A DNA stretch of 64,000 nt from Planktothrix rubescens CCAP 1459/22 (GCA_904830895.1 LR882958.1:434001-498000); one strand, 5' to 3'; positions 46,779 through 56,339 are shown, counted from the first letter of the stretch. Program-made: numbers and translations. Notes: generated by a model from the sequence alone, not told the origin.

Positions 46779-49070
46779 ATGAATAATTGCAGATTAAATG
46801 TTAATATTAAAGGATTATATGCCGAGGCATTAGCCTTGGAACAGGCGGGATATTTTGAACCCGCACAGGCAAAATATCAACGGGTTTTAGAGTTAGATCA
46901 GAATAATATTGAGGCGTTGCAAGGTTTAGCAAGGACGTATTTTTATGATAAGAAATATGATCAAGTATTGGAAATTTTAGAACATTGCTTAATCTTAGAT
47001 GGAACCCAAGGGAGTCAATATTATAGTTTGGGTTCGGTTTGGGAAAAACTGGGGAATATTACTGAAGCAATTTCGGCCTATAAATTGGGGATTGATTTAG
47101 ATAAGAAAGGCATAGATGGGTGTTTAAAATTGGGTGACTTGTTGGCAGAATTGGGAGAATTTCAAACAGCACAATTCTATTATCAGCAAGGAATAGATCG
47201 ACAACCCCATACAGCTATGGGATATTTAAAATTAGGCAATCTTTTTTTAGGACAAAATCGGGTAGAAGATGCGATCGCTATTTATGAAACAGCCTTAAAT
47301 ATTCATCCCAATCATGCTGATTTATTATATCAGATGGGATTAGCATTCAGGGTTAATCAAAATTCTGAAAGGGCGGATTTTTATTTTGCTTTAGCCGCAG
47401 AATCTCAAGATCAGTATGAAACAGCTATTCAATTTTATCATAATATTTTACAGACTCAATTAGCTACAGTTGAGATTTATTTAAGGTTGGGAAACTGTTA
47501 TCAAAATTCAGATCAATGGTTGGAGGCGGTTGCTATTTATGAACAGGCTTTACCACGGTTTCCTGATGGGATAGAATTATATTTAGCTTTAATTTCAGCT
47601 TGGCAAAATTTGGGAGAAATTCAAACGGCATTGCAAATAGCTGAACAATCTATTGATAGGTTTCCAAATCATATTTCCGTCAGATTTGCTAAACAATCTT
47701 TGTTACCGATTTTATATAATAATTCTCCAGAAATTTTTAAGTTTAGACAAGATTTTACAGAAGAATTAGTTAAATTAATTGAACAAACAGATTTAGAGGA
47801 TTTAGAAGTTAAACAACAGGCGTTAACCGCTATTGCTAGGGGAACTCATTTTTATTTACAATATCAGGGATATGATGATTTAGAACTACAAAAACAATAT
47901 GGTGAATTTGTCCATCGAATTATGCAAGCGAATTATCCTGAATGGACAAAACCTTTATTATTAACACAATTAAGTCCTAATCAAAAAATTAAAGTTGGTT
48001 ATATTTCCTCTCATTTAACCTGGCATACGGTCGGGTTAGTATTTTTAGGATGGTTGAGAGATTGCGATCGCGATCAATTTGAAATATATTGTTATTATAC
48101 CGGAAAAGATACGGATTTTATTACTAATTTATTTCAACTTTATAGTGATCAATTTTATCATATTTATGGTAATTTAGAGAATATTGTTGAGCAAATTTTA
48201 GCTGATCAAATTCATATTCTGGTATTTTTAGATATTGGGATGTGTCCCCAACTTACCCAAATAGCCGGGTTACGAGTTGCCCCAATTCAATGTGCAGCTT
48301 GGGGACATCCAATTACTACGGGTTTACCGACGATTGATTATTTTATTTCTGCGGAATTATTAGAACCTCCTAGGGCTGAAAACCATTATTCAGAAAGGTT
48401 ATTTTGTTTGCCGAATTTAGGAATTAATTATGCTCAACCTCCGTTATTAGAACAGCAAAAAACTCGGTTAGATTTTGGATTAAAAGCGGATACTATTTTA
48501 TATTTATCCTGTCAATCTTTATTTAAGTATTTGCCAGATTTTGATTTAATATTAGTGGCGATCGCCAAGCAAGTAAAATCCGCTCAATTTGTGTTTATAG
48601 CCCATTGGAATGCTGCAATTACCGAAAAGTTTAAACAACGGTTAAAACGATCTTTTGCCGAACATTATTTAGATATTCAAGAATATTGTATGATTTTACC
48701 ACGTTTAGATAAACTAGATTATTTACAACTTAATAATTTAGCTGATATTGGCTTAGATAGCCTGCAATTTACTGGGTTTTTAACCACTTTAGATAGTTTA
48801 TCCTGTTGTCTTCCGCTTGTTGCTTATGAGGGAGAATGGATGAGAAGTCGTCAGTCTGCGGGAATATTAAACCGATTAGGAATTACAGAAACTATTGCCC
48901 AAAATCGAGAAGATTATATTAAAATAGCAATAAAGTTAGGATTAGATTTAGAATGGAGATTAGCAATTAGAGAAAAAATTAAACAAAATCAATGGATACT
49001 CTATGAGGATAAAAGTTGTGTCCCAGCATTAGAAAAATTTTATCAACAAACCATTCACAATTTTAATTAG
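46779..49070 (+). CDS. TPR protein with O-GlcNAc transferase-like (GT41) domain
   Basis: 763 residues. TPR repeats occupy about 10-300 (YAEALALEQAGYFEPAQAKYQ, then several similar). The C-terminal half contains SPINDLY/GT41-like segments: KIKVGYISSHLTWHTVG, LDIGMCPQLTQIAGLRVAPIQ, AAWGHPITTGLPTIDYF, and DSLSCCLPLVAYEGEWMRSR. In bacteria this class transfers sugars to proteins or surface glycans; many occur in cyanobacteria. The donor is unknown. In the glycan cluster. Confidence 0.88.
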   Translation: MNNCRLNVNIKGLYAEALALEQAGYFEPAQAKYQRVLELDQNNIEALQGLARTYFYDKKYDQVLEILEHCLILDGTQGSQYYSLGSVWEKLGNITEAISAYKLGIDLDKKGIDGCLKLGDLLAELGEFQTAQFYYQQGIDRQPHTAMGYLKLGNLFLGQNRVEDAIAIYETALNIHPNHADLLYQMGLAFRVNQNSERADFYFALAAESQDQYETAIQFYHNILQTQLATVEIYLRLGNCYQNSDQWLEAVAIYEQALPRFPDGIELYLALISAWQNLGEIQTALQIAEQSIDRFPNHISVRFAKQSLLPILYNNSPEIFKFRQDFTEELVKLIEQTDLEDLEVKQQALTAIARGTHFYLQYQGYDDLELQKQYGEFVHRIMQANYPEWTKPLLLTQLSPNQKIKVGYISSHLTWHTVGLVFLGWLRDCDRDQFEIYCYYTGKDTDFITNLFQLYSDQFYHIYGNLENIVEQILADQIHILVFLDIGMCPQLTQIAGLRVAPIQCAAWGHPITTGLPTIDYFISAELLEPPRAENHYSERLFCLPNLGINYAQPPLLEQQKTRLDFGLKADTILYLSCQSLFKYLPDFDLILVAIAKQVKSAQFVFIAHWNAAITEKFKQRLKRSFAEHYLDIQEYCMILPRLDKLDYLQLNNLADIGLDSLQFTGFLTTLDSLSCCLPLVAYEGEWMRSRQSAGILNRLGITETIAQNREDYIKIAIKLGLDLEWRLAIREKIKQNQWILYEDKSCVPALEKFYQQTIHNFN

Positions 49071-49085
49071 ATATCCCTAAATCCC

Positions 49086-49176
49086 CCTATTCCCTATTCC
49101 CTATTCCCTATTCCCTGTTCCCTCCCCCCCTAGCCCCCCGTGCACGGGGGGTTTGGGGGGGGCTATTCCCTGTTCC
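49086..49176. repeat. TTCCCTA/TTCCCTG heptamers and GC-rich dispersed repeat, copy 2
   Basis: Heptamer repeats (CCTATTC four to five times, then CTGTTCC) run into CCCCCCCTAGCCCCCC and a palindromic GTGCACGGGGGGTTTGGGG. Same family as copies at 43311 and 51124. Confidence 0.88.
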
Positions 49177-49179
49177 TAT

Positions 49180-49668
49180 ATGAGTCAAGCAATTTTAATT
49201 AATCTCAGAGAAGCGTTTTTTCATGCGCCTGGATTTTGGCAAAGTCGGTTTTTAATCAAAACCGGAAATTGGTGTAAATCAGTCGATGGTTTAGATAAAA
49301 GTCGCACCGATGGCTATTCTATTTTAGGAGGTTTTGTCAATCAATGTGATCAATTATCAACACAACAACCCGGATTATATTTATTTTGTGAAAAAAAGAA
49401 GCAAAAACAGAATGTTACAGAACGATTATATACTTTATTTATCTTAGAACCCGATGGAAGTGTAGAAGTATTAAACGAATTAAAAACAGCTAGTAAAGAT
49501 TGGGGGGTGCAATTATGGCCGGAAATTGATGCCTATTTTATTCGACAACAAGATTCTGGAGAAAAAAGACGCCAACAATTAATGCAAGAAATTCAACAGT
49601 TAGAGTTTGAATTGAAGCAACGCCGCGGCGAATTAGCAGCATTAGACAGAGTTGAATTTGATCTTTAA
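49180..49668 (+). CDS. Hypothetical protein with C-terminal coiled coil
   Basis: 162 residues, not recognised. The N-terminal ~110 residues look globular (SQAILINLREAFFHAPGFW, LIKTGNW), and residues about 125-160 form a charged coiled coil (RRQQLMQEIQQLEFELKQRR). Starts at ATG 49180 right after the dispersed repeat, which may therefore influence its expression. A nine-residue upstream in-frame extension reaches into the repeat and is rejected. Confidence 0.6.
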   Translation: MSQAILINLREAFFHAPGFWQSRFLIKTGNWCKSVDGLDKSRTDGYSILGGFVNQCDQLSTQQPGLYLFCEKKKQKQNVTERLYTLFILEPDGSVEVLNELKTASKDWGVQLWPEIDAYFIRQQDSGEKRRQQLMQEIQQLEFELKQRRGELAALDRVEFDL

Positions 49669-49685
49669 ATATTAAATCAAACCGA

Positions 49686-51014
49686 TTAGGGACTGGGCTG
49701 ATTTTTAAGAACATTAACAACTGAATCAGCAACAAAATTAGATAAAATATTTTCTCCTATTTTCTGATAGTGGCAACAGTTATCAATATAAGCTGGTTCT
49801 TTAGTATCATCAAGAATAGCTACTCCATCAAAAAAATTAATTTGATTAGCTTTGAGTTCATTCACCTCTTTTAATAAAAGAGGATATCCCTTTTTGACAG
49901 CATCTTGATAGGGACTATCTTGACTAAAGGCAACTTTTTTTTCCGCTTCACTAAACACTCGCTTTGTGGGATAATATTGATTAGGTTGTAAAATATGGAA
50001 ATAGGGAATATTATTTTCTTTTAAAACTTCATGGATTAAAATGGAACTTTTAGCCCAATGATTAGCAATTTTTGGAAATAGTTTAGCATCGGTTAAAATG
50101 GGATTTTGCATATAAAAATAAATCACACTTTCCGCCGTACTACCCTCCTCCGTAGGCTTCTGGCGATATCGTTCAAATCGTGCCACATCTCGGCGATAGT
50201 TTTTAACTAAGTCTTCAACATACAGGGACATGACCGCATTACAAGCAGCTAAGGGACAATCTTTTAAAGTCTCTAAGGCATTTTTGATTTTAGGTTTATT
50301 ATCTTTAATTCTTAATAGGGTTTTGAGGGCTTTAGTCGATAAACTATTATTAGCTAAACCCGTTAAGGCTTGAACATGGGATGAACTGGGCATGGCAAAT
50401 TCTAATCCATTTTGATTATTAATATTAGCGAGGGCAACTTCATTAAAACCATCAATATTAATTACCAGATCAAATTTTTGCCCCAAAGAAAGCAGATAAT
50501 TTAAAGTAATTAGCTGTTGGGGTTGTTTATAGCCTCCAGTTGCTAAGGAAATAATAATTAATTCTTTGCCTTTGAATTGAGGAAGTTGTTGGAGTTTTTT
50601 CTCTAAAATCTTATTTTGAACTTCATAAATTGAGTAATTCCCCGCAACGGAGCCACCTAAAACTCCAACAATTACTTGATTTTTATTGGTTTTTGTGTAG
50701 GGGTAATCATAAGGAGAAATAAACCCATAATTATTATACTTAAATCCCGGTCTAAAATCGGGGCCAGGTTTCTGTATATAACCAAAATAAGGATGCAATC
50801 TTTCGACTATAGATTCCCCGACTCTCACCCCTTCTAAATTAACTCCTAGGTTCTGTAAATCCTCTGTACGTTCCCGGGTATAATAGAATTGTTGATGCTT
50901 AGAATAATAAAAAATTAACGAGCCAATTTCTAAAAGAACAAATAAAACAACTAGGTTAATTAACCCTATTTTTAGACCTTGTTGAACTTGAGGAAAGAAT
51001 TTAAAATTTTTCAT
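49686..51014 (-). CDS. SGNH-hydrolase-like membrane protein (first of three)
   Basis: 442 residues. One N-terminal membrane helix (15-38) anchors a long globular domain. The block I position reads GGSVAG (the usual GDS Ser motif, here Gly-Gly-Ser), and block V-like Asp/His occur near the end (YIDNCCHYQKIGENIL). This is the SGNH/GDSL esterase-acyltransferase fold. The substrate may be an acyl or carbamoyl group on a polysaccharide (inference). Diverges in sequence from the next two. Confidence 0.7.
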   Translation of the reverse strand: MKNFKFFPQVQQGLKIGLINLVVLFVLLEIGSLIFYYSKHQQFYYTRERTEDLQNLGVNLEGVRVGESIVERLHPYFGYIQKPGPDFRPGFKYNNYGFISPYDYPYTKTNKNQVIVGVLGGSVAGNYSIYEVQNKILEKKLQQLPQFKGKELIIISLATGGYKQPQQLITLNYLLSLGQKFDLVINIDGFNEVALANINNQNGLEFAMPSSSHVQALTGLANNSLSTKALKTLLRIKDNKPKIKNALETLKDCPLAACNAVMSLYVEDLVKNYRRDVARFERYRQKPTEEGSTAESVIYFYMQNPILTDAKLFPKIANHWAKSSILIHEVLKENNIPYFHILQPNQYYPTKRVFSEAEKKVAFSQDSPYQDAVKKGYPLLLKEVNELKANQINFFDGVAILDDTKEPAYIDNCCHYQKIGENILSNFVADSVVNVLKNQPSP

Positions 51015-51123
51015 AATCGTAATACAATAAAGTTAAAACCAAAAAATCAGAATTGTTAATAACTCAAGAAAATCACTATATCATATATAGCACTAAGCAT
51101 TATAGTTAGGACACTTCTAAATC

Positions 51124-51199
51124 CTGTTCCCTCCCCCCCTAGCCCCCCGTGCACGGGGGGTTTGGGGGGCTGTTCCCTGTTCCCTGTTCCCTGTTCCCT
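51124..51199. repeat. GC-rich dispersed repeat with TTCCCTG heptamers, copy 3
   Basis: CCTGTTCCCTCCCCCCCTAG, then CCCCCCGTGCACGGGGGGTT, then four TTCCCTG heptamers to 51199. Same family as copies 1 and 2. Confidence 0.88.
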
Positions 51200-51220
51200 T
51201 TTCTAAGAGTGCGTAACACT

Positions 51221-52447
51221 TTATGGTTGAGTTTTTTTGGTTTGACTCATCAGTTGTTGACAAACTTGACTCGCCATTAATTCCCCGGCGACGCGATTTC
51301 CCTCAACGTTCCAATGTCCGCCACAGACTTCCGCATTCTTAAATCCATGTAAACAAATTCCGGCTCTTTCTGCTTCTTTTCGTAATGGTTTTGCTAACTG
51401 TAAAACCGGAAATCCCTTTTGTTTTCCTAACGCTTCAATTCGCTTATTTGGGTAAAATAAATCTTTAATTTGATGTTTTTCCATAAATTCTTGACGTTTT
51501 TTGAGATCGGGCAGAACTTGAAAGGAGTCACTTACCATTATTAGCATAAAATCCTTTCCTTTGGCTTTAACTTCATCCCTGAGTAATGTAATTAACTGTT
51601 CTGTAATTTTCCAAGCTTGTTGCCAATTTTGATCGGGGGGTTCCTTATAAAAATTAATCTCCGTTTCCTGATAGTCTTTTTGCAACTGACGACGTTTAGA
51701 TTCCATTTCCGCTTGTCTCATTACTTGTAATATTCGAGAATTTGTCATTAATGGATAAGGTAATTGATCCATTTTAGAAAATAAATAATAATCTCGTTCA
51801 ATACTATTAGGATTTAATTTTCTAAAGGATACATCTTCCACAAGTTGACCATTTTTTTCGACAAAATAGGGACGTAAATGATCATGTTCTAAGGGGCGAA
51901 AATTATTTCTAATATCATTCCCTGGATAGAACCCCAAAATTACTAAATCGGGAGAAAATTGTTGGGCATGATGTCGCCAAGTCATTAATTCTTGGGCAGT
52001 CCCATAACCCTGAACTCCAAAATTTAAGACTTCAATATTTTTCCCCTTTAAAATCGGGCAGGTTTTTAATTGAGTTTCCATAATTGATAATGCCGTTTTT
52101 TCTAGGGGAACGTGCAAAGCTTCCATAAAAGAATCCCCTATTACAGCAATGCGATAACTATTAGCTGGTTTTTCTAAAGTTCGTTCGCGATCGCGCATTC
52201 CAAAACTGTTCATTTTCACTTCTGAAACCTCTCCTTCCCCCGCCCAAACTGTTTTAGCATTCGGTCGAGGTGACCAACCCCGTTCGGGATCGTTGACGCT
52301 ATATGCGAGAGATTCGGAGTCCGCCGGAAGGGGCGGTTGATGTTCAATTCCTGCAATTCTTAATCCCACTTCCCCCAAAACAATTGCTAAGACTAAACTC
52401 GCAAAAACTAAGCTTGTATTTAAAATTAACGACTTCCAAATCTTCAT
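51221..52447 (-). CDS. SGNH/GDSL-hydrolase-like membrane protein (second of three)
   Basis: 408 residues. An N-terminal membrane helix (8-28) is followed by block I IAVIGDSFMEA (about 100), block III GFYPGNDIRNN, and block V CGGHWNVEG with catalytic His near the end. This is an SGNH-type hydrolase or acetyltransferase-like domain facing the periplasm. Close paralog of the next gene, two bases away, so the pair results from duplication. In the SxtJ/carbamoyltransferase neighbourhood. Confidence 0.82.
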   Translation of the reverse strand: MKIWKSLILNTSLVFASLVLAIVLGEVGLRIAGIEHQPPLPADSESLAYSVNDPERGWSPRPNAKTVWAGEGEVSEVKMNSFGMRDRERTLEKPANSYRIAVIGDSFMEALHVPLEKTALSIMETQLKTCPILKGKNIEVLNFGVQGYGTAQELMTWRHHAQQFSPDLVILGFYPGNDIRNNFRPLEHDHLRPYFVEKNGQLVEDVSFRKLNPNSIERDYYLFSKMDQLPYPLMTNSRILQVMRQAEMESKRRQLQKDYQETEINFYKEPPDQNWQQAWKITEQLITLLRDEVKAKGKDFMLIMVSDSFQVLPDLKKRQEFMEKHQIKDLFYPNKRIEALGKQKGFPVLQLAKPLRKEAERAGICLHGFKNAEVCGGHWNVEGNRVAGELMASQVCQQLMSQTKKTQP

Positions 52448-52449
52448 AA

Positions 52450-53658
52450 TTATTTTTTATTTTCACACAATTGATTAGCAATTAATTCTGCGGCTAAACG
52501 ATGTCCCTCTGGATTCCAATGTCCCCCACAAAGCGTACCATTTTTTTTAAACCCATGTAAACAGGTTTGATTTTTGGTTGCATAGGACTGAAAAGCGGGG
52601 GCTAAGTCTAAGACCGGGAAATTATTCCGTTTCCCGATATCTTTTAACCGTTGATTGGGATAATATAAATTATCAATTTTATTAGAGACTTGAAAGAATT
52701 TTCTGGTGGCTTCATCTTGATGAACTTGCATTGGATCGGCAATAATAACTAATAAAAAATTAGCTTCTTTATTTTTGACTTCTTGCTGCATTGAGGTGAT
52801 TAAATCTTCTGTAATTTGCCATGCTTCTTTCCAATTAGAGTCTTTAGGTTCCCGAAAGGTGCTAACACTTAATTCGTTAGAGTGTTTAACCAAATTATTT
52901 TTGCGATATTCTAATTCGGCTTTTTTTGCCACCTGTAAAATCCGAGAGTTATTGACTAACCAATCGGGAAAATGATCAACGGTTGTAATCAAATAGCGAT
53001 TACTATAGCCCAAGGGCAAATCACGGAAAGAAAAATCCGGTTCTAATTGACCATTTTTATACACAAAAAACGGCCGATAATAGTTATTTTCTAATTGTCG
53101 GGAATTATCAATCACATCATTGCCAACAAAAAAGGAAACAATGACTAAATCAGGATTATATTTTCCTACTTTTTCCCGCAAGGTGATTAATTGTTGGGCG
53201 GTTCCATAGCCATCAACACCAAAATTGAGAACTTCAATGTTTTTACCTTCAAATTGCTGACATTTACCCAAGGTTTTTTCTAATACTGAAGTGTAGTTAC
53301 TCTCCCCTGCAACCTGGGAAGCTAAGGTAAAAGAATCCCCTAAAACCGCAATTCTAAAGGTATTTTTAGGTTTAGCGATCGCATATTCCTTATCCCTCAA
53401 TCCATCACTATTAATTTCAATATAAGATTCACCTTCATACTGCCACCATCCCTTTGCCCCAGGTCGATTCGACCAACCGAGATCGGGATCGGATTGGGTA
53501 AAAAAGGAGGGAGAAAAAACCGCATGACCGGGTTCAGGAAGTTTTTTTAATCCCTGAATATTGGCTACCCTTAAACCGATTTCCCCGACAGCAAAACCCA
53601 GGACTAAACTACTTAAAGCCAGCCCTAGATTTACTGCCCATATTTTCAACTGCCCCAT
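52450..53658 (-). CDS. SGNH/GDSL-hydrolase-like membrane protein (third of three)
   Basis: 402 residues. N-terminal helix (8-29), block I IAVLGDSFTLA (about 103), SFFVGNDVIDN, and CGGHWNPEGHRLA near the end. Paralog of the gene at 51221-52447. It starts 3 bases after the DUF5989 gene's stop, so the four genes from the carbamoyltransferase side to here are probably one transcript. Confidence 0.82.
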   Translation of the reverse strand: MGQLKIWAVNLGLALSSLVLGFAVGEIGLRVANIQGLKKLPEPGHAVFSPSFFTQSDPDLGWSNRPGAKGWWQYEGESYIEINSDGLRDKEYAIAKPKNTFRIAVLGDSFTLASQVAGESNYTSVLEKTLGKCQQFEGKNIEVLNFGVDGYGTAQQLITLREKVGKYNPDLVIVSFFVGNDVIDNSRQLENNYYRPFFVYKNGQLEPDFSFRDLPLGYSNRYLITTVDHFPDWLVNNSRILQVAKKAELEYRKNNLVKHSNELSVSTFREPKDSNWKEAWQITEDLITSMQQEVKNKEANFLLVIIADPMQVHQDEATRKFFQVSNKIDNLYYPNQRLKDIGKRNNFPVLDLAPAFQSYATKNQTCLHGFKKNGTLCGGHWNPEGHRLAAELIANQLCENKK

Positions 53659-53661
53659 CGT

Positions 53662-53826
53662 TTAGAATAAGGTATAAATAAACGGTGCGATCGCCGAACC
53701 ATGACTCAGAACAATCAAAGCCCCTAATAAAACGAGTGTAATAATTAGAGGCAATAACCAATACTTTTTGCGTTCTCTCATGAACGCCCAAATATCTTTC
53801 AAAAAATCTAATGTTGCTTCAAACAC
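53662..53826 (-). CDS. DUF5989 family small membrane protein (SxtK-like)
   Basis: 54 residues: FEATLDFLKDIWAFMRERKK, then one transmembrane helix (about 22-45, WLLPLIITLVLLGALIVL), ending AIAPFIYTLF. Matches the small DUF5989/SxtK type found next to SxtJ. The start is GTG at 53824-53826, sharing its first base with the last base of the SxtJ gene's TAG stop (TAGTG), so translation is coupled. Stop TAA at 53662-53664. Too short to appear in routine gene lists. Confidence 0.8.
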   Translation of the reverse strand: MFEATLDFLKDIWAFMRERKKYWLLPLIITLVLLGALIVLSHGSAIAPFIYTLF

Positions 53827-54239
53827 TAGAAGGGACGCTCCATACTTTCTTTGGTTCTAACTTGACTCGCAACCCGATAGGTTGAGAGATTGGGATTTAA
53901 TTCGCGCCGCATCGCATCAGAACCGAATAGGCGTTTAATAAATCCCATCGGAGCCATCATAACGTAAAAGACGACACCCAGAATAATCTTGCTGTTAATT
54001 GCCCCCATGAATAACCCGAATTTCATCCAGTAGTGATACACGGGATTTAAGGTTTTGGGGGAGATTAGAGCCCAAATGATCATAACGGTTCCCAACACCC
54101 AGGGCCAAGTGCGGGGGGGCCAATGTCCGAATAACAAGGGTAAAACCAGACCAAATAAGCCAATAATAATGGCTCCGGTTGTTAGTCCAAATTCGCGTAA
54201 TCCTTTAGCGTCAAGTTGAGGAATATCGTGATCAGTCAT
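53826..54239 (-). CDS. SxtJ family membrane protein
   Basis: 137 residues with about three membrane helices (about 18-37, 45-60, 72-100). GTVMIIWALISPKTLNPVYHYWMKFG and GVVFYVMMAPMGFIKR match SxtJ, encoded beside sxtI in saxitoxin clusters and also in many non-toxic bacteria. Function unproven; probably a membrane partner of the carbamoyltransferase. Ends by overlapping the DUF5989 start. Confidence 0.88.
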   Translation of the reverse strand: MTDHDIPQLDAKGLREFGLTTGAIIIGLFGLVLPLLFGHWPPRTWPWVLGTVMIIWALISPKTLNPVYHYWMKFGLFMGAINSKIILGVVFYVMMAPMGFIKRLFGSDAMRRELNPNLSTYRVASQVRTKESMERPF

Positions 54240-54293
54240 AATCTTAATTTAATTCAACCGTAGTGAGCCCTGAAGGGCTCTAAAATCATTTCC

Positions 54294-54402
54294 TCGTTCC
54301 CAGGCTCCCGCCTGGGAATGAATTTTAAGAGGCTCTGCCTCCTAGATCAAGGGTGGCAGAGCCTCCAATCAAGCATTTCTAGGTAGAACCTAGAAACGAG
54401 AG
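54294..54402. repeat. Dispersed palindromic repeat (TTCCCAGGC / GAGGCTCTGCCTC)
   Basis: TTCCCAGGCTCCCGCCTGGGAA forms a hairpin, followed by AGAGGCTCTGCCTCC pairing with GGCAGAGCCTCC, and TTCTAGGT/ACCTAGAA. Three nested palindromes in ~110 bases, a known type of cyanobacterial intergenic repeat. Between the SxtJ and carbamoyltransferase genes; may weaken read-through. Confidence 0.8.
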
Positions 54403-54407
54403 TAACG

Positions 54408-56339
54408 TTAATCTAATTCAAATTCTTTTTGCCAAGCATCATCTTTTTCCCAGGGCGTTTGTTCGGTTTTAGCTAATAAGAAATTCTCCAAAACCAGATA
54501 ATCCATTTCCGTTCGCATAAAACAACGGTAGGCATCTTCGGGACTCCCAACAATCGGTTCTCCCCGCACGTTAAAAGAGGTATTAACAATCACAGGACAG
54601 CCCGTTTGTTTTTCAAAATGATGAATTAAATCATAATAACGGGGGTTAGTTTCTTTGTGAATAGTTTGTACCCGGGCGGAATAATCAACGTGGGTAATAG
54701 AGGGAAGTTCTGAACGGGGAACATTGAGTTTTTCAATCCCAAATAGTTGTTCCTGTTCTGGAGTCATGGGAATTCTTAAACTCTCTTGAACCGGAGCTAC
54801 AATTAACATATAGGGACTGGGACGATCTAATTCAAAATAATCAGAAACTCGTTCCGCCCTCACCGATGGGGCAAAGGGTCGGAAAGACTCTCTATATTTA
54901 ATTTTCAGGTTCATTACCGACTGCATTTTCTGATTGCGCGGATCACCAATAATTGAACGTCCTCCTAACGCCCTCGGCCCAAATTCCATCCGTCCTTGGA
55001 ACCATCCAATTACGTTTCCATCGGCTAAAATTTCCGCTAGACGGGGCATTAATTCCACATCATCTAAGCGTAAATATTTTGCCCCAGCCGTGTCTAAATA
55101 CTCCTGAATTTCAGCATCGCTAAATTTTGGCCCCAAATAGGAACCTTGCATATAATCCAAGCGTTTTTGATGGGTTTTTAACGCTATAACGGAAGGTTTT
55201 GATCCGGCACTGGTTTCTAACAGTTTTTCCGCCGAAATATCAAAGGCAAGATCGGTTTCTACGTTGCGAGGTTGTTGATGATATTGATACCAAACCGCTA
55301 AGGCTGCCCCCAACGCACCCCCCGCATCTCCGGCGGCTGGTTGAATCCAAATATCCTTAAACGGGCCTTCCCGCAGAATCCGGCCGTTAGCCACGCAGTT
55401 GAGGGCCACACCTCCGGCTAAACAGAGATAATCGACGTTTAACTCCTTCTGGACACTGCGGGTTAGACGTAAAACCACTTCTTCGGTGACAACTTGAATC
55501 GAGGCGGCAATGTCCATTTCCCGTTGGCTAATCGGGGTTTCGGGTTTGCGAGGCGGGCCACCAAAGAGTTGATCAAACTTGCTATTGGTCATGGTTAGAC
55601 CGACGGCATAATTAAAATATTCCAGATTTAATCGGAATGTACCGTCGTCTTTTAAATCAATTAAATGGGTGAGGATTTTATCAACATAAATGGGTTCGCC
55701 GTAAGGTGCTAATCCCATTAATTTATATTCCCCGGAGTTAACTTTAAACCCGGTATAATAGGTAAAAGCCGAATAAAGTAAACCCAAAGAATGGGGAAAA
55801 TCTATTTCCCAAACCGGGGTTAAACTATTGCCATCTCCTAGCCAAACCGAGGTTGTCGCCCATTCTCCCACGCCATCTAAACACATTACCGCCGCTTTTT
55901 GAAAGGGACTAGGAAAGAAGGCAGAAGCCGCGTGGGATTGATGATGTTCGGTAAATAATAGGGGGGGAAGTTTAGCTTTTTTAGCCCCGGCTATGGTCGC
56001 TAATTCTTTTTTTAATACGGTTTTCAGGTAAAGTTTTTCTTTTAACCAAACGGGCATGGCCTTCATAAAAGAACGAAATCCTCGTGGCACGTAGCTGAGG
56101 TATGTTTCGAGGAGTCGTTCAAATTTAACCAGGGGTTTATCATAAAAAACAACCTGATCAATTTCAAAAAAAGTGATGTTCGCTTCCTGAAGACAATAGC
56201 GGATGGCATTGGCGGGAAATCCGGGGTCGTGTTTTTTGCGCGTAAACCGTTCTTCCTGGGCCGCGGCTACGATTTTACCATCACAGACGAGCGCCGCGGC
56301 GCTGTCATGGTAGTAGGCTGAAATTCCAAGTATGTTCAT
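54408..56339 (-). CDS. Carbamoyltransferase (SxtI/NodU/TobZ family)
   Basis: 643 residues. The Kae1-like N-terminal domain carries HHQSHA (132-137) for metal/carbamoyl-adenylate binding and LAGGVALNCVANG; the YrdC-like C-terminal domain ends with NTSFNVRGEPIVGSPEDA. The family transfers a carbamoyl group from carbamoyl phosphate to a hydroxyl of a sugar or alkaloid. With SxtJ and DUF5989 partners and three SGNH genes, a surface glycan acceptor is more likely than a toxin (inference). No saxitoxin pathway genes are in the window. Confidence 0.92.
   Translation of the reverse strand: MNILGISAYYHDSAAALVCDGKIVAAAQEERFTRKKHDPGFPANAIRYCLQEANITFFEIDQVVFYDKPLVKFERLLETYLSYVPRGFRSFMKAMPVWLKEKLYLKTVLKKELATIAGAKKAKLPPLLFTEHHQSHAASAFFPSPFQKAAVMCLDGVGEWATTSVWLGDGNSLTPVWEIDFPHSLGLLYSAFTYYTGFKVNSGEYKLMGLAPYGEPIYVDKILTHLIDLKDDGTFRLNLEYFNYAVGLTMTNSKFDQLFGGPPRKPETPISQREMDIAASIQVVTEEVVLRLTRSVQKELNVDYLCLAGGVALNCVANGRILREGPFKDIWIQPAAGDAGGALGAALAVWYQYHQQPRNVETDLAFDISAEKLLETSAGSKPSVIALKTHQKRLDYMQGSYLGPKFSDAEIQEYLDTAGAKYLRLDDVELMPRLAEILADGNVIGWFQGRMEFGPRALGGRSIIGDPRNQKMQSVMNLKIKYRESFRPFAPSVRAERVSDYFELDRPSPYMLIVAPVQESLRIPMTPEQEQLFGIEKLNVPRSELPSITHVDYSARVQTIHKETNPRYYDLIHHFEKQTGCPVIVNTSFNVRGEPIVGSPEDAYRCFMRTEMDYLVLENFLLAKTEQTPWEKDDAWQKEFELD

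Noticed and set aside
54408..56339. Saxitoxin biosynthesis cluster, suggested by SxtI/SxtJ/SxtK homologs.
   Set aside because: No polyketide-like SxtA, amidinotransferase, dioxygenase or other sxt genes lie in 49-56 kb; the homologs occur widely in non-toxic bacteria.
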